In this document: piece by piece, positions 31,093 through 42,060 of the stretch
Numbering within the stretch: position 1 is the stretch's first letter
Layout of the letters: each line of letters begins with the position of its first letter
NCBI RefSeq assembly: GCF_024868665.1
Contig: NC_079890.1
Span: 4,440,005-4,504,004, forward strand
Source: Triplophysa rosa
Lineage: Eukaryota; Chordata; Actinopteri; Cypriniformes; Nemacheilidae
Direction of reading: 5' to 3'
Length of the DNA stretch: 64,000 nucleotides
The notes under the pieces: generated by a model
The model's input: the letters and a program-made list of their open reading frames with translations, nothing else
Databases searched by the model: none
What the model was told of the DNA's origin: nothing
Made by a program: the position numbers and the translations under genes

Positions 31093-34000
31093 TCATTTGG
31101 TTAGGTTACTCTGACGATTCAGGACAGTCCTACAGCATTTCCCACAGCGGAAGCAAAGAAACGGACTCCGTCCAGCATGGCAACCCCAGTGTAGGTGAAG
31201 GTTTCTCCAATGTTCGTATTTTTTACCACATCGAGTACAGCTGTACAGTTTCTTGAGGTGGTCTTTCTTATGTTGGAGGAGGGTCTTGCGGAGGTTAAAG
31301 GATTTGTGACAGTGCGAACAGCTGTAAGGTCTCTCGCTGATGTGTAAACGTTTATGACTCCTAAGGGTTTTGCCGAACATGAAGATTTTGCTACAAAAGC
31401 TGCAAACGTAAAACTGACTGCTCGGCCTCTCAAGTATCGGGATGGTCTTGAGCTGTACAGAGCAGAGTCGTATACGCTCCCTGAGCTCAGAAGACGTACC
31501 CTGTGCACCGCCTAAACATGCCGGATTCTGGCTTTGAAAACAAGAAAGCTCTTGATCAGAAGACTTGGTCCTGGCTGGTTCACATGCTTCATTCTCCACG
31601 GGCTTCACATCAGCGTCATACTCCACTCCAGGTGTTACCTTCTCTTGCTCTTTACCTTCTTTCGGAATTAGCGGTGTCACATATTCATTTTCCGTTACAG
31701 TTGTGTCATTATTTTTAAGTTTCATTCCCAGTGCAAGCTTTGTCTCTTTTGTAACCCATGCTTCTTGATGAACTGGAGGTGGACATGGCCTATTCGGGGT
31801 GTCTGATTGGTTCAGTGCTCCATTCATTACTTCCTGACCATTACTTCCTCCGCTGATCGCCTGCTGTGGAATCACTCTGTCGCTGTATCGCAGGTCTTTT
31901 AAGGGCTGGGACTGTTCAGATCCTGCTCTAAATCCGCTGTATTTGTCCCCCTGACATGTGAAAGAATGTGAAACAAAGTGAGTTTAAAATAGAAAAAGCT
32001 ATTTTAAGGGAACCAGTGGAGTCGGAAAAAAAAGTCGAAAATTTTACAAAAATGAACAGGACCATACCTCAGTGACATATTGGTATTTACTATATACAGT
32101 ATATGTAAATACAAAAATCTAACAAAACTATTGCAACTAGAGCTGGGCGATATAGCAAATATTCACACTACGTTTGCTGCTTATAAAATGACAATTAAAA
32201 ACGACTACCTACATACATAGAGATGTTCATTTAATTTTTTATCAATAATCCTTTTGCAGATTCTGCACAGGTTATGCACTTAGGTGTACATAGTTTAAGG
32301 TATATACATAATTGCAGTTGCCGCATGTTTGCTTTATTTTCTCAAGTGCAAAAAAGAACTGACATAACCTTTCTGAAAATATACAGATTTATATAAAGGA
32401 ATATGATACAGAACAAACATACTAAAGTCTGGACTCCAAAGGCAAAAAAACAGAACTTTACCTTAATGTTCTCAGGCGGATCATTGAGGGTGCATTTCTC
32501 ACCTGCAAATCAAAATGTGTACGGTTACCACTCCGACCAACTACAACAAAACAACAGCTTAGGAGAAACCAAATGTAAACGCTGATTTCATTAACTTCTC
32601 ATTTACCAAGAAACGCCCATTTTTGTTTTTTACTTAAAATACTGGTTAGTTTAGTTTCATTCACCACTGCAAATAAACAGATTCTGGAGCACTCTGTGAA
32701 AAACCAGTGTTTCCCCTAGGTTTATGGCTTTGGGGGGGGCTGCGGTCTCTATATATCTTTTGTGCCGGAGGTCCCGGACAATACTTTTTTTAATAAATAA
32801 TGTTAAATCAACCAATCGAATGTTTTATCAGGTCATTTACTTTATATTCTGATAGCCACAGTCTGTATGAAACAGAAGGTCTGGTAACTGAGAAAATGTG
32901 TTGTAGGCTCTGGTGCTGAAGCGAAGTCCCAGTGGTCTATTTTAATATTTAAAAAAACTACTGACAACAAAATGTAACAACTGAAATAAATATATCATGA
33001 GCAGGAGTACTTACAAAGTTACTAACAGCCTTTCCATGCCATTCATACTAGAACTGATTCTAAATATTCTTTCCAATTAAAACATGATTCACAATGAAAT
33101 GCTCTTAACATGCTGATTATTTATGCTATTAATATCATAAATGCTATATGTAGATACAAGATGTTATGTTTTATAATCTGTCACAAACTTATATAGCAAA
33201 CAGTAAACTGACTAAAAATACTTTATTACTGCTCCAGATAGCACAATCCATCTGGCTTACGTCTATTTGACGTCTGCATTTACATCTGCAATACATACTT
33301 TGCTCATCTGCAATACGTCTCGGAGACGTCTGAACGTCTGTAATACGTCTGCTAAAGATCTGGAGATCTCCTGTGTAAAAACAGCTGCTAAACATCTTAG
33401 AAAGAGCAGCTTTATATCCATTCTAAATCATAAACATCTTACAGACATCTTCTAGATGTCTATATGACGTCTGACAACAGACATCTCTGAGACGTAATGC
33501 AGATGAGCAAACGATGTATTGTAGATGTCTTGCAGATGTAAATGCAAATGTCAAATAGACGTAAGCCAGATATATGTGTGCTATCAGGGGCTGCATTTGC
33601 GTTACAGAAAAAGTGTCCATTTATTTAACTGCTCTTGGTGTCTGCAGGTCTTTATATGCGACGTGTCTTTAGCTGGAGAAGCAGCACTAACGGAGCGAAA
33701 ATGAAGCGCGTTTGGCGCTAAATAAAGATATTAGAGGATATAGCGGCAAAATATAATCAACATAAATGTCCCTGAGTGCGCGTGCTGTCAGTTATGTACA
33801 CGCACTGCTCAATTTAAACCATTGTCCGCCCTCAGGTAATGGTAGGGGAAACACTGAAAACCTTTGTAAAAGCAGTGGTTCTCAAACGTTTTCATTGTAA
33901 GACCCCCTTTGTGTAGAGTTATGTGTTGTTATTGTGGCCCCCCCAAATAAAACTTAGAATTTTGAACTTAGAATTTAATTAAACTAAAAACATATTCAGT

Positions 34001-35446
34001 TGTGCAATGCTGGAAATCAATTATTTTGGTTGGTGGTCTTATTTTTCTGATATTTGATTGCATGAAATCTATAATTAATTTCTACACTTCTTAAAATGCC
34101 ACAAAATCTGTGGCCCTCCTGGGTCCATCATGGGGCCCAGTTTGAGAACTACTGTATTACAGCACTTAGTATTAAGTGCTGTAATATTACACTTACACTA
34201 TGTATTACACTTAGAAGGATTTTACAGTAATTTCAAAAACTGTAGTAACAATGGTATATGAAACTATTTTAGTCTGTACTAATATTGCTTTATTTTTACT
34301 ATAGCTATAAAAAACTGAAGCATACAGACGTTTTCTTTGGAAAACATACATTCATGTTAGAACGCTTAAAGGGATAGTTTCTTAAAAAAAAGAACCATTC
34401 TGTTATCAATTAGCTACTCACCCTGGAGATGTACCAAATCTGTATACATTTCTTTGTTCTCATGAACACGGAGAAAGATATTTGGAAGAATGCTTGTAAC
34501 CAAACAGTTATCAGCCACCATCGACTACCATAGTATGATACCAATGGTAATCAAAAAGGCCCCAGAACTGTTTGCTTTCCTACATTCTTCAACATATCTT
34601 ATTTTGTCTTCAACAGAACAAAGACATTTATAAAGCAAATTTTCCTACTTGAGGGTGAGTAAATGATGACAGAATTTTCATTTTTGGGTGAACTGTTCCT
34701 TTAATTTTCATTTGTCCCACAGTGTACAAACACATCCAGTGTTTTGTTTTCTTCAAGGTAAAATGCGTGCACTATACAAACGTAAAATAGGCCTTCACTT
34801 TTCACTTTCACTTTACTAAATAGTAACGATTAAATATTTTACTTTTATGACAAGCATAATAAAATGTCATAATCGCAACAACACACTTTAATCTCGTAGT
34901 GTTTTAGTTTTATCATAAACTCGACATCTTGAATTCGTGTTTTATTATTTTAAAGTAACCAAGCTTGATTTTATATAAGGCTCTTCATTTTTCCTTTTCA
35001 TACAACGATTGATGATTTAGATTTAATCTACCGAGGACCAGTAAAGTGTTGTATCAGGTCTGGGCCCGGTTGCATAAAGCTCCTTAAGTTTTTCCCTTAA
35101 GTATGACACTTAAGGGGTGATTTTCCTTTACCAAAGACAATAGGAGAATAACTTAAGTAAAACTTAAGGTATACTTAAGGACACACTTAAGGGAAAATTA
35201 CACTTAAGGTGCTTTATGCAACCGGGCCCTGGTCCTCAAAACACAACTAAATCTGTACACACACACGCAGGAAAACGCGCTCTTACACACATACTTACAA
35301 AGTTTCATGGACATGTTCAGTGGGAAACTCTCTGTATAGGCGTCGGTGATTTCAGACAGCAGGACCTCGAGCAAAGACCCGAGCAAAGACCCGAGCAAAG
35401 TTTTCACCCGCTCCTGGAAAACTCCCAGCGCCCCCACATCCGCCAT
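31093..35446 (-). CDS. C2H2 zinc-finger protein, three exons
   Basis: Coding exons on the minus strand: 35446-35299 (49 codons plus one base), 32502-32462 (41 bp) and 31950-31093. GT/AG junctions and phases agree, giving about 348 residues. Exon 1 starts MADVGALGVFQERVKTLLGS, the leucine-rich N-terminus common to many fish zinc-finger genes. A central Ser/Glu-rich region of low complexity follows. Three complete C2H2 fingers span about residues 244-321 (Cys 246/249 His 262/266; Cys 274/277 His 290/294; Cys 301/304 His 317/321). A fourth finger begins (Cys 329/332) but the protein stops before its histidines. The linkers are not canonical TGEKP (SERPYSC). It is likely a nuclear DNA-binding protein, but the target is unknown and I cannot name an orthologue. 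The start at 35446 is chosen because the shared family N-terminus begins there. Confidence 0.8.
33234..33588. mobile_element. Palindromic MITE rich in GACGTCT
   Basis: Ends CCAGATAGCAC / GTGCTATCAGG. Two long arms (TGGCTTACGTCTATTTGACG and its complement TCAAATAGACGTAAGCCA) make most of it self-complementary. GACGTC-like motifs recur about eight times. It lies in intron 1 of the zinc-finger gene. No target duplication is obvious. Confidence 0.65.
33873..34154. mobile_element. hAT (Charlie-like) MITE
   Basis: Terminal inverted repeats CAGTGGTTCTCAAAC / GTTTGAGAACTACTG, with GGCCCTCCTGGGTCCATCATG inside. Flanks TGTAAAAG and TATTACAG agree at only 5 of 8 positions, so the duplication is eroded. 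Confidence 0.75.
34370..34700. mobile_element. TTAA-target element (AAAGGGATAGTT family)
   Basis: Begins AAAGGGATAGTTTC after TTAA (34366-34369) and ends GGGTGAACTGTTCCTT before TTAA (34701-34704). It contains GAGGGTGAGTAAATGATGAC. Relatives lie at 45480-45744 and 54712-54825. The TTAA target points to Kolobok or piggyBac-type mobilisation. Confidence 0.75.
35063..35228. mobile_element. 166-bp palindromic MITE, GGCCCGGTTGCATAAAGC ends
   Basis: Perfect 18-bp terminal inverted repeats (GGCCCGGTTGCATAAAGC and complement), internal CTTAAG repeats, and a CTG duplicated on both sides (35060-35062, 35229-35231). The 3-bp target fits PIF/Harbinger-like elements. It sits 70 bp inside intron 1 of the zinc-finger gene. 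Confidence 0.8.
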
Positions 35447-35824
35447 AACCACCATTTGTTTTAACGCTAAATTACTAAATGATAGATCTAACGTTAAATT
35501 ATTCAAACACTTTACACTGACCACCCGAAGACAACCTCGTTTGACGTAACTGCCGTTCAGTTAATGACGCATGACGCAAAAAAGTACGTAGATGCGGTCT
35601 GCTATGGAAGGCCGAAGGAGACAAAACGTGTGAAACTAACGCGTTGTTTAAAATATGGAAAGCCAGGAGGGTCAAAAACGCGAGAATTTTAACAGTAACC
35701 AGTGAAAGTCCTCACCACAAAAAGCTATTAGATATAGACTTTAATAATCTTATTTATTTTCTAATTTTCTCGCAATTGAGAATGATTGTTTTAGCAAAGA
35801 CAGTAAGTACTCAAAATACTTTGA

Positions 35825-35990
35825 TTGAGTTCCAGCTTGAATGGTTTGGGGGTAAAGATGATGCACGACTCATCAGCCCTATTGCGGTTCAAATCTACCT
35901 TTTGCCAAACGTGTTCTCTCCTTTTCCCACCCCTCATCAGATTGAAAAGGCATATTTGTTGTAGCGCAAATAAAGGAAATGTTCCAAAAG
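35825..35990 (+). mobile_element. tRNA-derived SINE, copy 1
   Basis: A diverged tRNA-like head with B box GGTTCAAATCT (35886-35896) precedes a body aligning with the copy at 36611-36800 (CCTTTTGCC...ACGTG, CCCACCCCTCATCAG, GGCATATTTGTT). The A box is poorly kept. Confidence 0.6.
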
Positions 35991-36435
35991 TCAAAATAAA
36001 GTGCCTCACAGCTAATAAATAATGAAGCTTTTATCTGATAAAGTTACTGGTAGGTGTAGTAGGGGGGGCTTTAACTGTCCCAAAGGGAGCATTCGTTTGT
36101 AACAAAGAAGCTGCTAACGTTACAGATGGAAGCAAAATACTGTGGGAAGGATTTAAGCGCACTGCACGCTTGCTTTGAGTTCAATGATCTTGTTTGTTTT
36201 CTATTTGCTCTTTCTTGAAATTGATTGTTTTATCTATAGATTGGCGAGCTTATACAAGCTTAGCCTGAGGCTTTTCTCTAGCTCATCTTTTGCAAGACTT
36301 GCAAAAATACCATGACAGTTGTACTCAGTAAAGGTAATTTAATTTATAATACCTATGTATGTGTGTACATAGTATGTAGATACGTATGTGTCTGTATTTC
36401 ATTGCTTTGTTTTTTCCTCTTTTTGTGTTGTACAG

Positions 36436-36507
36436 CTGCTTTGATACAACACAATTTGTAATAAGCGCAAATAAACATACATTTGACTTGACTTGACTTG
36501 ACTTTTT
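36436..36507 (+). repeat. LINE/SINE tail with TTGAC repeats
   Basis: ACAGCTGCTTTGATACAAC followed by TAAGCGCAAATAAAC and four copies of ACTTG (36483-36502). This is the tail type of L2-related LINEs and their SINEs. Confidence 0.55.
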
Positions 36508-36610
36508 TACTGCTTCTCTGTAGACTATAAAATAAAAAACAACTAAAATAACGAAGTCTATTCAAACAGAGTACAAGTACCTGCAACGTTGACAAAGTAA
36601 ATAAGTATAG

Positions 36611-36800
36611 GGCTCTTGCCTCTCGCTAGTTCTAATGGTGTGTGGTTAGAGACGTCACATTGCAAAGCAGCTTTTGCACCAGATCGATCGGGGTTCAAAT
36701 CCCCCTTTTGCTGAACATGTGCTCATTTTCCCATCACTCATCAGGTTGGAAAGGCATTTGTTTCAGCAAAAGGACATGTTCAAAATGTGTAAAACGCTTC
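36611..36800 (+). mobile_element. tRNA-derived SINE, copy 2
   Basis: The head has an A box (TAATGGTGTGTGGTTAGAGA), an anticodon-loop-like TTTTGCACC and a B box in GGGGTTCAAATCCCCC (36690-36705). It is followed by CATCACTCATCAGGTTGGAAAGG and ACATGTTCAAAATGTG. The same body is at 35895-35990. I do not recognise the family name. Confidence 0.65.
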
Positions 36801-37495
36801 ATGTGTTTTTATGCAAGAGAGAAGAGATTGCCCTGCATTTTTATAAAATAGACAGCTGATTTTACATTATAACAAGGGTTTATGTTTTAGAGGGAAATCC
36901 CTAACAACATATAAAATATATAACTTTATGATATTTTACAGTTTTATTTAAGAAGTTGCGACACTTTGATCACTTTGATTTCCCATGAACAGCGGGAAGA
37001 ATGCAGTCATCTTCGTCCATGTAGGACATCATTAGACAAAATAATCTAAATGATTTTATTTGCATACACTCACAATACCAGCAAAAGTTAGTGCTTTTGT
37101 AAAACAAGAAAAATGATGCCCATTCTGCCGTCTCCATGACCTACCCGATCTCATTTATCAAAGGTACAATTTTCTGTGTATATTTGGCCTTGCCTACTAT
37201 TTAGGCTATCCAAAGTGTATACTCGGCACACATGGGTAATCTTTCTATAGAACACTTGAAATGTATACTTTCAAATAAAACAATTCAAAATTGTATGTAA
37301 ATATTTAAGATGGCTATATGTGCAAAAAAGTTCAGAATTGACCTTATTGTCAGAATTAGAACTTCATTTGGCACAGCATGGTGATGCGTTTGTATCCGTT
37401 AGATTTTAGATGCAGAAATATTGTTGCAGGTAGAAAGAATAGGTTTAAGTTTTATCAGACTTCATGAAAATAAAGTAATGTTTTTGTCAGCATTT
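36801..37495. other. No recognisable gene
   Basis: AT-rich intergenic DNA without an open frame, clear repeat or RNA gene. Confidence 0.4.
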
Positions 37496-37499
37496 GACT

Positions 37500-37877
37500 G
37501 GAGTTGTTCTGGTTTTTGGACATTAGGGGTCACTATTGCTATCTTTGTCTATCCTTCGTTTTAGTCATTGTTTTCACCTGTGCCTCATTTGCCCTGTGTT
37601 TATTTAAACTCCTAGTTTCTTTTAGTTCTTTGCTCTGTGTTTGAAGGTTAGTACCCTATCTTGGATAGTTGTTATACTTTTGTGGTTACGCTGAGATTTA
37701 TCTTTTGACGCCTTTTTGTTTACCCATTGGAGCTATTGGGATTACCTTTTGAGTCTTTTTTTTGCATCCAGTTTTTCCCTGTGGATATACCCTTTTTTGA
37801 CTTTGTGGATTTACATTTTTGCTGTGTGGCATTATCTTCATTTCTGTGGATTATTTTGTCACTGTGGATTATATTTT
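37500..37877 (+). mobile_element. LTR-like leader of a Ty3/gypsy element
   Basis: A T-rich sequence with CACCTGTGCCTCATTTGCCC and repeated TGTGGATT phrases runs directly into gypsy pol at 37878. It resembles fish gypsy LTR sequence, but I cannot fix its ends. The junction to mid-pol shows a large internal deletion. Confidence 0.4.
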
Positions 37878-38490
37878 TGTCCAACGATTCTTGGGCTTTA
37901 CGAACTTTTACCGAAAGTTTATCAAGAACTTCAGTTCGATCGCGGCTCCTCTCTCGGCCTTAACCAAGGGTGGCAAAACAGGTTTTCTATGGGGTACAGA
38001 AACAGAAGGCCTTCCAAGAGCTCAAGCAACGCATTCTCTCTGCTCCCATCCTGACACTACCTACGGCGGATGAACCTTTTGTGGTGGAGGTAGATGCCTC
38101 GGAAGTTGGTGTTGGAGCTGTTCTGTCTCAGAGGGGTGAAGACAAGAAGCTCCATCCTTGAGCCTTTTCGCACCGACTTACTCCAGCCGAGAGAAACTAC
38201 GATGTGGGGGATCGTGAACTCCTAGGATTAAGATGGCATTAGAGGAGTGGAGACACTGGCTTGAAGGAGGAGCTTCTCAGCCATTTAAAGTACTCACGGA
38301 CCACAAAAATCTGGAGTACATTCAGCAGGCGAAACAGTTGAACTCCAGACAAGCTCGGTGGTCTCTTTTCTTTAACCGATTTCAGTTCATCCTTACCTAC
38401 CGACCCGGGTCGAAGAACCTCAAGCCGGATGCGATATCCCGAGTCTATGCTCCGGTTGCTCGAGAAGATGCAGACATGCCCGTCCTTCCC
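37878..38490 (+). pseudogene. Ty3/gypsy pol remnant (RT end and RNase H)
   Basis: Starts at the RT thumb ([20 protein letters not shown]), continues in a shifted frame with the RNase H opening [18 protein letters not shown] (catalytic Asp present, about 38080), then a stop near 38160. [20 protein letters not shown] and, in a further frame, LTDHKNLEY and [14 protein letters not shown] follow (about 38297-38390). At least two frameshifts plus one stop. The open frame continues to 38673 with no recognised domain. Confidence 0.88.
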
Positions 38491-38879
38491 AGCACTAAGA
38501 TCGTGGCCCCATCTCGTGGCAACTTGAGGACACCTTTAGACGAGCCCAAGCCACCGAACAGGGTCCAAGAGGGGGTCCTGCCAATCAACTGTTTGTTCCC
38601 AAGGCGGTGCGGTCTAAGCAGGGTTCGAATTGAGGGGGGGCTGGGGCGGTCCCGGACCCCTCATAAGCCTTAAGGGACCTCTCATAAGGTCTAAAATAGT
38701 GAACTTGGGGGGTCCCCTGGTTTTTCATTAGAACTAGACAACTAAATTTTTTTTGTCAAATTATCATGTACAAATAATGGACAAATGTGTTTTGTTTTAG
38801 CAAGTTTCATAAAACTAAAATGTAATTTTTGTCTGAAATCCATGCATGCTCAAGCATGCCACAGTGTTCAATGAAGACA

Positions 38880-39209
38880 TGCTGCCACGCCCTGTTTCTG
38901 GCGCCTCATTTCGCCACCTGAGGGCGCTATGCTACTGTGTACTGCCTGTGTTTTTGTAAGGACTCCAGTTTCCATCATGCTTTGTCTCTTTATCGTGTAT
39001 TGGTCTCACCTGTGTCTCATTACCTGTTTGTCCCTTCATCTGTGCATGTACTGTACAGTATAGCCCTGGTGTTCAGTTGTCTGTCATGAATTGTTGTTGT
39101 ATGTGCTCCCTTGTGGTTCTCGGACCATTGAGCTACCATTGTGTCTTTTTGATTAAATATTTTACTGCACGTGGATCCTCTCTTTGTTTTCCTTGCTGAA
39201 CCGTGACAC
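38880..39209 (+). mobile_element. Probable gypsy 3' LTR
   Basis: Runs from near TGCTGCCACGCCCTG to CTGAACCGTGACA, with CACCTGTGTCTCATTACCTG and ATTAAATATTTTACTGC as a likely polyadenylation region. It is in the same orientation as the pol remnant upstream. The 5' boundary is uncertain. Confidence 0.5.
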
Positions 39210-39576
39210 ATGTACAGAGATGTCGCAGCAAGACACTGGCTGCGTGCGGATCCTCTCATATTGTAAGCGTTTATCTTAAAACTTTACAATTAGCCTAATA
39301 TCATTTGTGATTGTGAACGGGTTGTGACAGTTTTATAAACAAATTTTGTTGAAATATAAGAAATACAAATATAAACAGAAATCAATTTTTCTTTTTAAAA
39401 ATAAGTTAAATAAATATTCAAAGCTAACTGTCGCCTGAACACACAGAACAACTTGCGATAATTTTAAACTGTAAAACACAGCACAGTACATGGCGTTTAT
39501 AGAACAAGCAAGATTATTCTAGTATATAATATCTAATAAATGCAGTCTCCCGGTGGTTTATTTAGCATATTTTGCA

Positions 39577-40219
39577 TTAAGTGAATGCTTGGCTGAAAAG
39601 ATGTGTCTTTAATCTAGATTTAAATTGGGAGAGTGTGTCTGACCCTCGAATAGTATCGAGAAGGCTATTCCAGAGTTTAGGTGCTACAAATGAGAAATCT
39701 CTACCCCCTTTGGTGGATTTAGTTATTCTAGGTGTTATCAAAAGTCCGGAGTTTTGAGATCTTAGAGAGCGTGATGGGTTGTAGTGTGATAGAAGCTCTG
39801 TTAAGAAGGTAGGGGCTAAACCGTTTAAGGCTTTATAAGTGATTAAAATAACTTTAAAGTCAATACGATACTTAATGGGTAACCAGTGAAGGGTCGATAA
39901 CATTGGGGTTATGTGATCGTATTTTCTGGACTTGGTTGCATGCATGAATAAGCTTCTCTGCGTCAGCAACACATAAAATATTTCGTAATTTTGCAACATT
40001 TCTAAGGTGGAAGAAGGCTGTTTTTGTGGCATTTGAGATGTGATTTTTAAATGACATCTCTTTAACTGTATTTGTTGGAGTAACAGTGCAGCCTTCAATT
40101 TGCAGGTTATAATACGAAATATTCTGCTCACGTGTCTTTGGTCCGATAAGTAATGTTTCTCCATTGATTGGCCAACCAAAGATCATCTTAAAGTATGTTT
40201 CATTTGTCTCATTAAACAA
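39577..40219 (-). mobile_element. L2-like LINE 3' end
   Basis: On the minus strand: LLIGPKTREQN, FHLRNVAKLRNILCVADAEK, then HITPMLSTLHWLPIKYRIDF, FVAPKLWNSLLDTIR and LKTHLFSQAFT followed by a stop. This is the C-terminal part of the same LINE clade as 13392-14778. Two overlapping frames show one frameshift near 39900. Confidence 0.85.
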
Positions 40220-40623
40220 CCGTACAGGGCAGGTCCTAGACTGGACTTTCCTCCTGCAACCTAGCGCATTTCATATAAATATTTATATCACAAATATTAA
40301 TGTAGTTCGAATCGGCATCTTTCTAGCTCTCCAGGGTTAAATCTGCGTGGCAAAACTGCGCGAGACACTGTACAGCACGAAGCGGATTCATATACTTTAT
40401 CTCATTCAAAATTCGCTGTGTTCTGTTGTCATTTTTATTGAGGCTCCAAAACTAAACAGTCTTCAGACTGTTTGCACTAAACAGTCTAAACAATTGCCAT
40501 TTATTTTTGTTTGATCATTTATATTTAGCTTAACGTGGCTAGAGGTATTCCTTTTTCATGAAGGAAAAAACGTTCGTTCTAATTAGACATTAAAGCTTGT
40601 TGTTCTGCATTTATTTAAAAAAG

Positions 40624-41029
40624 TGTAACGGAGGCCAGCTAGTGAAGAGCTGTGCAGTGTGTAAACCTCACTCCCCGACCAACAGAGACGCTCTAGCGAC
40701 AGACGCTAGAGACTGCGGTCTTTAGCCTCCTTGTTAGAGCGCCCGTCTCCCATCCGCAGCAACGCCGGTTCGAGGTCCGCGCAGAGCGGTGCGAGTGGAG
40801 CCGGTTACATTGGTGCCGTGACCCGGATGGGAGTGAGGTTTAGGGGGGTGAGTGTAACGGAGACCAGCTAGTGAAGAGCTGTGCAGTGTGTAAACCTCAC
40901 TCCCCGACCAATAGAGACGCTCTAGCTAGAGACTGCGGTCTTTAGCCTCCTCGTTAGAGCGCCCGTCTCCCATTCGGACCGACGCCGGTTCGAGGCCCGC
41001 GCAGAGCGGGGCGAGTAGGACCGGTTACA
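40624..41029 (+). mobile_element. 406-bp miniature LTR retrotransposon with tRNA-like LTRs
   Basis: Two direct LTRs, 40624-40809 (186 bp) and 40853-41029 (177 bp), begin TGTAACGGAG and end CGGTTACA. They differ by one 9-bp indel and about 11 substitutions. The 43-bp interior is only a primer-binding site, TGGTGCCGTGACCCGGAT (40811-40828, one mismatch to the complement of tRNA-His as I recall it), and a short purine-rich tract (GGTTTAGGGGGGTGAG) next to the second LTR. AAAG is duplicated on both sides (40620-40623, 41030-41033). Each LTR carries a tRNA-like segment: A-box-like TAGCCTCCTYG (40723, 40943) and B box GGTTCGAGGYC (40767, 40987), 33 bp apart. There is no AATAAA or TATA. It cannot encode protein, so it would depend on another element's enzymes. 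Confidence 0.85.
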
Positions 41030-41033
41030 AAAG

Positions 41034-41560
41034 CGTAGGCCTACGTCTAAATAATAATAATAATAACTCACTGATAGCTTAATTCATCTGTATTTTTGTC
41101 AGCATTTCTCTCATTGTCATCATTCGCAGGTGCAAGTCGTAAATATCACAGTGAAAACGTTTAATAAAATACTAGAATCTTTAGCATACACAAAATTATT
41201 CTTTCTGTGGAATCTAAACAGTGACTGAACCTTGGTCAACATATCTGACAAATAGATCAATTTCACTTTGACTACTACATCACTGCACTGTATGCATCTG
41301 CTGCGTGCTGTCCAGTGCCTCGTGCAGTTTCATACCGCCCACATGTGAAACACTAGTTTTCAAGTTGTTTACTCGTTTTTAATCCGTGAAATTAAAAACG
41401 AAAAATCAAGCCGAATTCTCGTTTTCTGTTTTTTTGATGAACGAAAAACAAAAATGGCACCGTTTTCTCACTCCCGTTTGTTCAAGTTCAAACCGAAAAA
41501 CAAATGACCAACAGATACACGGACCCTAATACCTGTTACATGGCGAAAGGCTCATCCATT
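41034..41560. other. No recognisable gene
   Basis: AT-rich intergenic sequence with a short (AAT)n run near 41050. Nothing else stands out. Confidence 0.4.
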
Positions 41561-42060
41561 GTATTTGGCACTCAATTAGTTTAAAACTAGACTAAAAACT
41601 CATCTCTTTAAAATAGCTTTTACGTAACTCACCGATAACACTGTTAACTCACCTTAAGCAGTCTATGCCACAATATAGTTAGCTTGTCAGAACCTAACAC
41701 ACACACACCCATGATAATGTGTAACTTTCTTACACTTTTTATAAGCGGCCTCTACACATACGCTAATATCATTTTTTTTATGTCTCATCCTCAGGTTCCC
41801 AAACACACCAGAGGTCGTCAGCCCAAGCTCCGGTTCTGGCCTGATGCTCTTCCCAGTCCAGCCAGATGCTTATGATGATGGGCAATCCACCTGATGACAA
41901 CTACAGCCACAACCAGAATTATGTTGGACAGACCTAAATATTTTCTATCCCCACTAGTTATTTTGTCTTTTCACTTACAGTACCATCCCAGCTATTTCTG
42001 TAGAATCTTACAGTGGAGTTTTGAGTTCAAAAACAAACATGCATGTTAACATACTTTAAC
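41561..42060 (+). mobile_element. L2-like LINE, last codons and 3' UTR
   Basis: A frame ending KTRLKTHLFKIAFT and TAA (about 41582-41626) matches the C-terminus seen at 39590. The downstream CAGAGGTCGTCAGCCCAAGC and GATGATGGGCAATCCACCTG look like the LINE 3' UTR. 5' truncation is normal for LINEs. Confidence 0.65.
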
